Shown: positions 52,281 through 60,831 of the stretch, piece by piece
Layout: every line of letters begins with the position of its first letter
Numbering within the stretch: the stretch's first letter is position 1
Source: Clostridiales bacterium
GTDB lineage: Bacteria; Bacillota; Clostridia; Lachnospirales; Lachnospiraceae
Reading direction: 5' to 3'
Assembly (NCBI GenBank): GCA_023663185.1
Contig: JAMPHY010000002.1
Span: forward strand, 124,001 to 188,000
DNA length: 64,000 nucleotides
Made by a program: the position numbers and the translations under genes
Notes under the pieces: generated by a model
The model's input: only the letters and a program-made list of their open reading frames with translations
Told to the model about the DNA's origin: nothing
Databases searched by the model: none

Positions 52281-52321
52281 TATTCACAATGAAGGCAAAT
52301 ATTAGAAAGGCAGGACTTTTT

Positions 52322-52819
52322 ATGCATAGAAAAGTATTTCAGCTCTTGGTAGACAATACATCGGGCGTGCTCAGCCGTATTTCTGGATTATTCTCCAGAC
52401 GCGGCTATAATATCGAGAGCATTACCGCAGGAGTGACCGCGGACCCCAGATATACCAGAATAACGATTGTAACGTCGGGAGACGATGAGATTCTTGACCA
52501 GATTGAGAAACAGGTAGCTAAGCTGGTTGACGTCAGGGATATTAAAGAACTTAAACCTAATGAGAGCGTTTACCGCGAACTTACGATGATTAAGGTTAGG
52601 GCGGCTGCCGAGGAGCGTCAGAGCGTTATAGCGATTGCGGATATTTTCCGTGCCAAAATCGTCGATGTATCGAAAGACAGCCTGATTATAGAATTGACTG
52701 GCAATCAGGAGAAGATTGACGCTTTTATCAACCTGCTGGACGGATATGAGATTCTTGAACTTGCCAGAACCGGCATCGCAGGCTTGGGAAGAGGAACGGA
52801 GAATGTCACATACTTGTAA
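52322..52819 (+). CDS. ilvH: Acetolactate synthase small subunit, copy 2
   Basis: 166 residues from ATG 52322 (MHRKVFQLLVDNTSGVLSRI); GGCAGGA lies 6 nt upstream, and the further ATG starts at 52271 and 52289 are less likely. The ACT motif GLFSRRGYNIESITAGVTAD matches the first copy. C-terminal IDAFINLLDGYEILELARTG is the IlvH ending. It has its own promoter and heads ilvC, so it can be made without ilvB and the first copy. Confidence 0.9.
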   Translation: MHRKVFQLLVDNTSGVLSRISGLFSRRGYNIESITAGVTADPRYTRITIVTSGDDEILDQIEKQVAKLVDVRDIKELKPNESVYRELTMIKVRAAAEERQSVIAIADIFRAKIVDVSKDSLIIELTGNQEKIDAFINLLDGYEILELARTGIAGLGRGTENVTYL

Positions 52820-52841
52820 TTATGTAAACCATATAAAATAA

Positions 52842-53879
<1,038 letters not shown>

Positions 53880-53896
53880 AAGTGATGCACATCAGG

Positions 53897-53930
53897 GTGG
53901 GGAGCATAGTCTTCCCACTTTTATTATATT
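53897..53930 (+). terminator. Rho-independent terminator after ilvC
   Basis: GTGGGGA (53897-53903) pairs with TTCCCAC (53912-53918) with one wobble, followed by TTTTATTATATTT. Confidence 0.75.
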
Positions 53931-53958
53931 TAGCTTATTTTGGCTGTTTTTGTTCTTT

Positions 53959-53987
53959 TTGCAAATTTGCACAGCCTATGTTACAAT
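53959..53987 (+). promoter_or_regulatory. Sigma-A promoter of leuCD
   Basis: TTGCAA (53959-53964), 17 nt, TACAAT (53982-53987), 32 nt before leuC. Confidence 0.7.
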
Positions 53988-54019
53988 AGAAAGACAAGCA
54001 AAGATGGGAGGAAATTATA

Positions 54020-55282
54020 ATGGGAATGACGATGACGCAGAAAATACTGGCGGCGCACGCAGGACTTGATAAGGTAGAAGCCGGACAGTTGATTGAAGCG
54101 GATTTGGACTTGGTACTTGGCAACGATATAACAAGTCCGGTTGCGATTAAAGAAATGGAGAAAATGAAGGTGGACGGCGTTTTTGATAAAGATAAGATTG
54201 CGCTTGTGCCCGACCATTTCGTACCCAATAAAGATATTAAATCGGCGGAGCATTGCAAATGCGTGCGGGAATTTGCCTACCGCAATGAGATAACCAACTA
54301 TTTTGAAGTTGGCGAGATGGGGATAGAACACGCGCTGCTCCCAGAAAAAGGCTTGACAGTGGCGGGCGACGTTATAATCGGTGCAGACTCGCATACTTGT
54401 ACTTACGGTGCGCTGGGGGCGTTTTCCACGGGCGTCGGCAGCACTGATATGGCGGCAGGCATGGCTACAGGAAAAGCATGGTTCAAGGTGCCGTCTGCAA
54501 TTAAGTTCAATATCATAGGCAAGCCGGATAAATGGGTGAGCGGAAAAGACGTTATTTTACATATAATCGGTATGATTGGCGTAGACGGCGCGCTCTATAA
54601 ATCAATGGAATTTGTAGGGGAAGGCATAAAAAATCTTACGATGGACGACCGTTTTACGATTGCTAATATGGCGATTGAGGCGGGCGGCAAAAACGGAATC
54701 TTCCCGGTGGACGAGGCGGCGATTGCCTATATGAAGGAGCATTCCAAGAAAACATATACTATTTATGAAGCTGACGCCGACGCTGTTTATGATGAAGAAT
54801 ATACGATTGATTTAAGTGCCCTTCGTCCGACGGTTGCATTTCCACATCTGCCGGAGAACACTAAGACAATCGATGAAATCAAAGAGGATATCGTAATCAA
54901 TCAGGTAGTCATAGGTTCATGTACGAATGGAAGACTTGATGACTTGCGCATAGCCGCAGAGGTATTAAAGGACAGGCATGTGGCAAAAGGCATGAGATGT
55001 ATAGTTATTCCGGCTACTCAGACAATCTATATGCAGGCAATGGAAGAGGGCTTGTTAAAGACTTTTATAGAAGCGGGAGCGGTTGTCAGCACTCCTACAT
55101 GCGGTCCGTGTCTGGGCGGATATATGGGTATCCTTGCGGCAGGAGAACGCTGCGTATCCACTACTAACCGTAATTTTGTCGGAAGAATGGGACATGTGGA
55201 TTCGGAAATATATCTTGCGAGTCCGGCGGTAGCGGCAGCAAGCGCGGTTGCGGGCAAGATTACCTGTCCTTGTAAACTTTGA
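54020..55282 (+). CDS. leuC: 3-isopropylmalate dehydratase large subunit
   Basis: 420 residues; aconitase-family enzyme of leucine synthesis that isomerises 2- to 3-isopropylmalate with LeuD. The 4Fe-4S cluster ligands are in [20 protein letters not shown] (first Cys about 117), [20 protein letters not shown] and [20 protein letters not shown] (about 355-374). The length fits the HACN/archaeal-type large subunit. RBS GGGAGG precedes ATG 54020. LeuA and LeuB are not in the window. Confidence 0.92.
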   Translation: MGMTMTQKILAAHAGLDKVEAGQLIEADLDLVLGNDITSPVAIKEMEKMKVDGVFDKDKIALVPDHFVPNKDIKSAEHCKCVREFAYRNEITNYFEVGEMGIEHALLPEKGLTVAGDVIIGADSHTCTYGALGAFSTGVGSTDMAAGMATGKAWFKVPSAIKFNIIGKPDKWVSGKDVILHIIGMIGVDGALYKSMEFVGEGIKNLTMDDRFTIANMAIEAGGKNGIFPVDEAAIAYMKEHSKKTYTIYEADADAVYDEEYTIDLSALRPTVAFPHLPENTKTIDEIKEDIVINQVVIGSCTNGRLDDLRIAAEVLKDRHVAKGMRCIVIPATQTIYMQAMEEGLLKTFIEAGAVVSTPTCGPCLGGYMGILAAGERCVSTTNRNFVGRMGHVDSEIYLASPAVAAASAVAGKITCPCKL

Positions 55283-55304
55283 TTGGTAAGAGAGGAGATA
55301 AAAA

Positions 55305-55796
55305 ATGAAAGCAGCAAAAGGAACTGTTTTTAAATATGGCGACAATGTGGATACAGACGTGATTATTCCGGCGCGGTATCTGAACTCTTCGGAGCCGGCG
55401 GAATTAGCGACACATTGTATGGAAGATATTGATAAGGATTTTATTAAAAAAGTGCAGAAAGGCGATATCATTGTGGCAACCAAGAATTTTGGCTGCGGTT
55501 CGTCCAGAGAGCACGCGCCTATCGCAATCAAGGCGGCGGGAGTAAGCTGTGTTATCGCGGAAACCTTTGCAAGAATATTCTATAGGAACGCTATTAATAT
55601 CGGGCTTCCGATTATTGAATGTCCGGAGGCGGCTAAGGATATTGAGGCGGGAGACTGCGTGGAAGTGAACTTCGATACAGGCGTTATTACCGACGTTACT
55701 AAGAACACCACATATAAAGGTCAGGCGTTCCCTGAATTTATGCAGAAGATTATCGCGGCGGAAGGGCTGGTTAATTATATTAATCAGAAAGCATAA
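55305..55796 (+). CDS. leuD: 3-isopropylmalate dehydratase small subunit
   Basis: 163-residue swivelling domain that closes over the LeuC active site. The block [20 protein letters not shown] (about 61-80) and [20 protein letters not shown] are family signatures. It starts 22 nt after leuC with RBS GAGGAG, so the two are coupled. Short palindrome E begins 11 nt after its stop. Confidence 0.93.
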   Translation: MKAAKGTVFKYGDNVDTDVIIPARYLNSSEPAELATHCMEDIDKDFIKKVQKGDIIVATKNFGCGSSREHAPIAIKAAGVSCVIAETFARIFYRNAINIGLPIIECPEAAKDIEAGDCVEVNFDTGVITDVTKNTTYKGQAFPEFMQKIIAAEGLVNYINQKA

Positions 55797-55807
55797 TAAG
55801 TGAATGC

Positions 55808-55833
55808 GTCATTAACTCATATGAGTTCATGAC
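55808..55833 (+). repeat. Short palindromic element E
   Basis: 26 nt, self-complementary except for one position pair, centred on CATATG. Its core AACTCATATGAGTT equals the ends of elements A and B joined without interior. Confidence 0.75.
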
Positions 55834-55862
55834 ATACAAGAAAGGTATAGGAAAGTCAGTTT

Positions 55863-56666
55863 ATGGTCAATAGAATCGACGACAAAAATTACTATACGTA
55901 TACAAAAACAAAGAATATCAATGTCTCAAATAACGGCGAGAAGTTCAACCTGAATTATAATAATGAAGAACTTCAGACTAAGGACAGTGAGAAAAAGGAT
56001 AAGGCGGGCGAGTCGGAAAAGGGCAAGGCTGCCGAAAGCGGCGTTAAGCTGGAACTCTCAAACAGTGGTAAAAATGCGGCGGCGGACAGGGGGAAGGCTA
56101 CGGAAACTAAAGCGCAGGCGACAGAAAATCAGCAGTCGATTTTTGGAATGCTGCGGGAGCTTGTGTCTACGGTGGTCTCTGCAGTTAAGGATATATTCTA
56201 TAAGATATGGAATGATCCGGAGCCAAAGATGGACGCTGCGGCTGCTGATAATGGCACGGAGACAGAGATAGATAATCTGACCGTCAGTAACGGCACGGCG
56301 GAGACGGAACTTTTGACTGCTGAGGACGGCATGGCGGAAGGTGCAGAAGCGGATGCTTTAGCCGTAAGCGATGGCATAACCGCAGGAACAGAGCGCTTCG
56401 CTGCAAAAAATGAAACGCAGGATTTTGAAGAGACATATGCTTCGCATAAATCCGCTCAAGCGCGTCTTGACCGTGAAATCCAGCCTTATCTGCGCAAAGG
56501 CGACTTAAATCAAGTCATAAGCCTTCTTACTGACAACGGAAAGAAGACGGTAGCAATTAATTCGACTCTTTTAACATATTATGACAGGAATGGAAAAATG
56601 GTTGAACTCAATGCTTCCGACAGAGAGCGGATTCTGCGTGGAGACCGGAATACGAAGAAATTATAA
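55863..56666 (+). CDS. Protein of unknown function with low-complexity linkers (267 aa)
   Basis: Unrecognised. The N-terminal and middle parts are rich in K, E, A and S (DSEKKDKAGESEKGKAAESG) and look disordered; a short hydrophobic or amphipathic helix (FGMLRELVSTVVSAVKDIF, about 98-116) could attach to membrane. A more ordered C-terminal section (AQARLDREIQPYLRKGDLNQ and NSTLLTYYDRNGKMVEL) is probably the conserved domain. RBS GGAAAG lies upstream of ATG 55863. No signal peptide. Confidence 0.6.
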   Translation: MVNRIDDKNYYTYTKTKNINVSNNGEKFNLNYNNEELQTKDSEKKDKAGESEKGKAAESGVKLELSNSGKNAAADRGKATETKAQATENQQSIFGMLRELVSTVVSAVKDIFYKIWNDPEPKMDAAAADNGTETEIDNLTVSNGTAETELLTAEDGMAEGAEADALAVSDGITAGTERFAAKNETQDFEETYASHKSAQARLDREIQPYLRKGDLNQVISLLTDNGKKTVAINSTLLTYYDRNGKMVELNASDRERILRGDRNTKKL

Positions 56667-56701
56667 AAAACAGCCCTATATGATGAGCTTAGTGTATTTA
56701 A

Positions 56702-57811
56702 TTAAGGCGCATCATATGGGGTGACGACTCTGTTCTTGCCGTTCTTTTTACCATGATACAAACGTCTGTCGGCGTGCATAATCGTATCTTCAATAGTATT
56801 TCCCAGCTTATGAGAAGCGACTCCAAGAGTAAGAGTACAGTGAATTATTGTATTATTATATATGAATTCATGAGCCTCTACGTCCTTACGGATATTTTCC
56901 GCAATCTTACAGGTGGAGTCCAGATTTTCATTGCTTAAGATAAGTATTTCCTCACCACCCCAGCGGCAGACATATCCGTGATCTGTTGCAAGTTCGTGTA
57001 TAATCTCGGTAATTTCTTTTAATACTATATCGCCGAAGTCATGCCCGTAGTTGTCATTGCATTTTTTGAAATCATCAATATCACACATAACCAGACAGAA
57101 AGCTTCTTCGGCTTCTATTACATGGTCGAAAAACGCCTTCATGCTGCGGCGGTTGTATAGACCGGTCAGCGGATCGACGCTTGCCATTTTATCTAAGATG
57201 GCGTTCTGGTCTGAGAGCTTGTTCGCCGCCATCTGCATATCCATAAGGAAAATAAGAGTAACAAGGAAGAGAAATACAAAGTTGCATATGGCGTTAAAAG
57301 CATAAATCAGCATTTCTACTCCAATCGGTACGCCTACTATAAAAATAGGCTCCAAGTAGACGGACATTAATTTACAGCATATATATGCAATTAAAGCAAA
57401 TATACCAAATGAGGTGGCGATAATATATTTTTGATTTGTCCTGCATTTTAACATTTTCACGCAGATATAATATCCAAACGGAACCAGCCCTGTAATATAC
57501 TGTGAAAAGCCAAAATGCCCGCCGATACAGAAGGTTGCAAATAATGAATGCAGAATAATCTCGCCATAAGTGATGTAGAAGACTTTGATAAGCTTATCTT
57601 CGGTTTCAATTTTGGTAGTGTTTATGCAGTATAAATATATAATCACGCTTGCGATATTAAAGAATACCAGCACAAATACGTGCATTAGTGCAAAAAGTAC
57701 AACAAGAAAGGCATGCACTGAGGTAATGGCATACAATAAAATGCGGTATTTAAATCTGTCGTCTGAAAAGTTAATTTTAATATACTGAAGTATATCTTGT
57801 ATTTTTTTCAT
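56702..57811 (-). CDS. Membrane diguanylate cyclase (GGDEF domain)
   Basis: 369 residues. About six to seven membrane helices fill residues 20-190 (sensor), followed by a GGDEF domain (about 205-365) with DPLTGLYNRRSMKAFFDHVI and CRWGGEEILILSNENLDS. The catalytic signature is GGEEI rather than GGDEF/GGEEF; no RxxD inhibitory site is seen just before it. It probably makes c-di-GMP. The only minus-strand gene in this part of the window, starting at ATG 57811 with AAGGAAAC upstream; it shares a regulatory gap with the gene at 58058. Confidence 0.88.
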   Translation of the reverse strand: MKKIQDILQYIKINFSDDRFKYRILLYAITSVHAFLVVLFALMHVFVLVFFNIASVIIYLYCINTTKIETEDKLIKVFYITYGEIILHSLFATFCIGGHFGFSQYITGLVPFGYYICVKMLKCRTNQKYIIATSFGIFALIAYICCKLMSVYLEPIFIVGVPIGVEMLIYAFNAICNFVFLFLVTLIFLMDMQMAANKLSDQNAILDKMASVDPLTGLYNRRSMKAFFDHVIEAEEAFCLVMCDIDDFKKCNDNYGHDFGDIVLKEITEIIHELATDHGYVCRWGGEEILILSNENLDSTCKIAENIRKDVEAHEFIYNNTIIHCTLTLGVASHKLGNTIEDTIMHADRRLYHGKKNGKNRVVTPYDAP

Positions 57812-57852
57812 AGTTGCTTTTTGGTTTCCTTATAAAATACATATATGATAAC

Positions 57853-57881
57853 ATTATATAGTAAAATACTTATAAAGTAAA
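57853..57881 (-). promoter_or_regulatory. Sigma-A promoter of the diguanylate cyclase gene
   Basis: Minus strand TTTACT (57881-57876), 17 nt, TATAAT (57858-57853), about 42 nt from the start. Confidence 0.72.
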
Positions 57882-57895
57882 TTAAAAAATGTTAT

Positions 57896-57965
57896 ATTGT
57901 CATAGATTGTCATATAATTGCCGCAGATTGTTGCGGATAAGCAAAAATTGCCAAATATTGTCATA
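57896..57965 (+). promoter_or_regulatory. Iteron-like ATTGTCATA cluster between divergent promoters
   Basis: ATTGTCATA occurs at 57896-57904, 57906-57914 and 57957-57965; a CCGCA-TGCGG inverted pair lies between (57921-57936). It is flanked by the divergent promoters at 57853-57881 and 57969-57997. Confidence 0.6.
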
Positions 57966-57968
57966 TAA

Positions 57969-57997
57969 TTGACGTAAACCGTTTATAAGGCTATGAT
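57969..57997 (+). promoter_or_regulatory. Putative sigma-A promoter of the gene at 58058
   Basis: TTGACG (57969-57974), 17 nt, TATGAT (57992-57997); a TATAAT at 57997-58002 overlaps. Confidence 0.6.
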
Positions 57998-58016
57998 ATA
58001 ATATAATAAACCATAG

Positions 58017-58044
58017 AGAAAAACAAGCGGCTGCGAAGCAGACA
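58017..58044 (+). repeat. 28-nt repeat, copy 2, in the leader of the gene at 58058
   Basis: Identical to 39344-39371. It lies directly before the GGAG RBS and lacks the outer right arm TTGTTTTTC present in copy 1. Confidence 0.8.
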
Positions 58045-58057
58045 GGAGAAACAACAG

Positions 58058-58795
58058 ATGGATAAAAAAGCGTTTGAACAGGCGAAAGTCAGCGTTCTGC
58101 TTGGAAAATATGAGCAGCACGGCTTTGGCACATTACAGGAAAAGACCGTGCATGCGGTGATGAAATCATATTATGAGCCTAATCAGGACTATCATGAAGT
58201 GCCGATTGAGGGATATATTGCGGATATTTATACAGGAGAGCGCATTATTGAGATACAGAATGGGAATTTTAACAGGTTAAGGGACAAGCTTAAGGCTTTC
58301 CTGCCGCTTTATAAGGTCATGGTGGTACTGCCGATTCCGCATATAAGATGGCTTATATGGCTGGATAAGGAGAGCGGCGAGCTCTCGCAAAGGCGTAAAT
58401 CCCCGCTGACTGGCAGCATATACAGCGCATTTCCTGAGTTATATAAAATAAAAGATTATTTAACGCATCCCAATCTTTCTTTTGCCTTTCCGCTTATTGA
58501 TATGGACGAATACAGGGTACGTGACGCTAAGGATAGGGCGTGGAGAAAACGTGGGACGCGCTATGACAGAATGCCAGTTGAATTGTATGACGAGATATGT
58601 TTTGAACGTAAAGAGGATTTTATTCAGGTGATTCCTATAGAGCTTGAAGAGGCGTTTACAGTCAAAGAATTTGCGAAAGCGGCGCATATACACAGCGATT
58701 TGGCACAAGTTACCCTGCATATCCTCTACAGCATGGGGCTTGTAGAACGAAACGGTAAGCGCGGAAGGGAATATTTGTACGAGGTTTTAACGTAA
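58058..58795 (+). CDS. Protein with possible PD-(D/E)XK-like N-terminal and winged-helix C-terminal region
   Basis: 245 residues, not assigned. The N-terminal half has EGYIADIYTGERIIEIQNGN (about residues 50-69), where acidic D and E-I-Q resemble a restriction-endonuclease-like D...E-x-Q/K core, and TVHAVMKSYYEPN upstream may hold the first Glu. The C-terminal half (FAKAAHIHSDLAQVTLHILY and GLVERNGKRGREYLYEV) looks like a winged helix. That would suit a DNA-cleaving or DNA-binding protein, but this is inference. RBS GGAG precedes ATG 58058. Confidence 0.6.
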   Translation: MDKKAFEQAKVSVLLGKYEQHGFGTLQEKTVHAVMKSYYEPNQDYHEVPIEGYIADIYTGERIIEIQNGNFNRLRDKLKAFLPLYKVMVVLPIPHIRWLIWLDKESGELSQRRKSPLTGSIYSAFPELYKIKDYLTHPNLSFAFPLIDMDEYRVRDAKDRAWRKRGTRYDRMPVELYDEICFERKEDFIQVIPIELEEAFTVKEFAKAAHIHSDLAQVTLHILYSMGLVERNGKRGREYLYEVLT

Positions 58796-58875
58796 TAATA
58801 TTCACCCTTTACAATTTTTAGTTTCCTATGATAAAATGTTCAAGAATGTTAGTGTAAAGGAGTAAAGTTGTTATA

Positions 58876-60798
58876 ATGGCGAAAGATGTCAAGTATGACG
58901 CTTCCAGCATTACAGTCCTTGAGGGGCTTGAAGCGGTCAGAGTCAGACCGGGTATGTATATCGGAAGCGTTTCCACCAAAGGTCTGAATCATTTAATATA
59001 CGAAATAGTTGATAATGCGGTAGACGAGCATCTTGCAGGATATTGCGATACCATACGTGTCACATTGGAGGCTGACGGCTCCGCTACAGTAGAAGATAAC
59101 GGGCGCGGTATTCCGGTAGGAATGCACGAAAAGGGCATAAGCGCTGAACGTCTGGTATTTACCACGCTTCACGCAGGCGGTAAATTTGACAATGAGGCAT
59201 ATAAGACAAGCGGCGGTCTGCACGGTGTAGGCTCTTCGGTTGTCAACGCGCTGTCTGAATGGCTGCATGTTCAGGTAAAAACTGACGGCTGTATCTATGA
59301 GGATAAATATGAACGCGGTCTGCCTGCGATGGAGTTAAAAAACGGACTGCTCCCGGTGGTCGGCAAGACGAAGGAAACTGGAACCAAGATAACGTTTCTT
59401 CCCGACGACACGATTTTTGATAAGACCAGATTTAAGGAGGACGACGTTAAAAGCCGTCTGCATGAGACCGCTTATCTTAATCCCAATTTAACGATAATTT
59501 TTGAAGATAAAAGAAAAGAAGAGCCGGAGCATATTGAATATCATGAACCCGAAGGCATAGTCGGATTTATCAAGGATATGAACAAGACTAAAGAAACCAT
59601 TAACGAAGTAGTTTATATCAAGGGAGAGTCGGAGGGAATAAGCGTAGAAGTCGCTTTCCAGTATGTAAATGAGTTCCATGAAAACGTGTTAGGCTTCTGT
59701 AATAATATATATAACGCCGAGGGCGGCACCCATCTTACAGGCTTTAAGACGGCGTTTACCAACATAATCAATACTTATGCAAGGGAGTTAAATATCCTTA
59801 AGGATAAGGACATTAATTTCACGGGCGCCGACGTTAGAAACGGTATGACGGCGGTAGTGTCTATTAAGCACCCCGATCCCAGATTTGAAGGGCAGACTAA
59901 GACGAAGTTAGACAATCAGGACGCGGCTAAGGTAGTCAGTAAGGTTTCGGGTGATGAAATAGTCAGATATTTTGACAGAAATCTGGAAGACTTAAAAAGT
60001 ATTATCGGCTGCGCCGAAAAAGCCGCTAAAATCAGGAAGGCGGAAGAAAAAGCTAAGACCAATATGCTGACAAAGCAGAAGTTTTCCTTTGATTCTAACG
60101 GAAAGCTTGCTAACTGCGAGTCGAAGGATCCTTCCAAATGCGAGATTTTTATAGTCGAGGGCGATTCGGCGGGTGGCAGCGCCAAAACCGCAAGAAACCG
60201 TATGTTTCAGGCGATTCTGCCGATTCGCGGTAAGATTCTTAACGTGGAGAAGGCAAGCATTGATAAAGTTCTTGCCAACGCTGAGATTAAAACCATGATT
60301 TATGCGTTTGGCTGCGGATTTTCGGAGGGTTACGGCAACGACTTCGATATTTCCAAGCTGCGTTACGATAAGATTATAATAATGGCGGATGCCGATGTGG
60401 ACGGCGCGCATATTTCCACACTTTTACTTACATTGTTTTATCGTTTCATGCCGGAGCTTATCTATGAAGGGCATGTATATATCGCGATGCCGCCTCTTTA
60501 TAAGGCGATGCCGTCAAAGGGTAAAGAAGAGTACCTATACGATGATAAAGCGTTGGAAAAATATAGAAAGAGCCATAAAGGACCGTTTACTTTGCAGCGC
60601 TACAAAGGACTTGGCGAGATGGACGCACAGCAGCTATGGGAAACGACGCTGGATCCGGAGACAAGGCTGCTTAAGCTGGTGGAAATAGAAGATGCGCGTA
60701 TGGCTTCCGAAATGACGGAATTGTTGATGGGTACGGAGGTTCCGCCGCGTAAAGAATTTATTTACCGTCATGCAAACGAGGCTGAGCTGGATATATAA
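58876..60798 (+). CDS. Type IIA DNA topoisomerase subunit B (ParE/GyrB family)
   Basis: 640 residues; GHKL ATPase, transducer and TOPRIM domains. Visible are the ATP-site motifs EIVDNAVDEHLAGYCD, DNGRGIPVGMHEK and GGLHGVGSSVVNALSEWL, the TOPRIM motif EGDSAGGSAKTARNRMFQAI (about 425-445) with the metal-binding MADADVDGAHI, and the PRKEFI end. It pairs with the subunit A gene 33 nt downstream. Whether it acts as gyrase or topoisomerase IV depends on the partner, which lacks a GyrA box; the gyrB gene beside dnaA would be outside the window. Confidence 0.9.
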   Translation: MAKDVKYDASSITVLEGLEAVRVRPGMYIGSVSTKGLNHLIYEIVDNAVDEHLAGYCDTIRVTLEADGSATVEDNGRGIPVGMHEKGISAERLVFTTLHAGGKFDNEAYKTSGGLHGVGSSVVNALSEWLHVQVKTDGCIYEDKYERGLPAMELKNGLLPVVGKTKETGTKITFLPDDTIFDKTRFKEDDVKSRLHETAYLNPNLTIIFEDKRKEEPEHIEYHEPEGIVGFIKDMNKTKETINEVVYIKGESEGISVEVAFQYVNEFHENVLGFCNNIYNAEGGTHLTGFKTAFTNIINTYARELNILKDKDINFTGADVRNGMTAVVSIKHPDPRFEGQTKTKLDNQDAAKVVSKVSGDEIVRYFDRNLEDLKSIIGCAEKAAKIRKAEEKAKTNMLTKQKFSFDSNGKLANCESKDPSKCEIFIVEGDSAGGSAKTARNRMFQAILPIRGKILNVEKASIDKVLANAEIKTMIYAFGCGFSEGYGNDFDISKLRYDKIIIMADADVDGAHISTLLLTLFYRFMPELIYEGHVYIAMPPLYKAMPSKGKEEYLYDDKALEKYRKSHKGPFTLQRYKGLGEMDAQQLWETTLDPETRLLKLVEIEDARMASEMTELLMGTEVPPRKEFIYRHANEAELDI

Positions 60799-60831
60799 CC
60801 ATAACCTTAAAGATAAGAATGGAGTTATTTT

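Noticed and set aside
56680..56720. Inverted repeat CCCTATATGATG / CATCATATGGGG between the 55863 gene and the diguanylate cyclase
   Set aside because: Half of it codes for the cyclase C-terminus and there is no T run, so it is not called a terminator.
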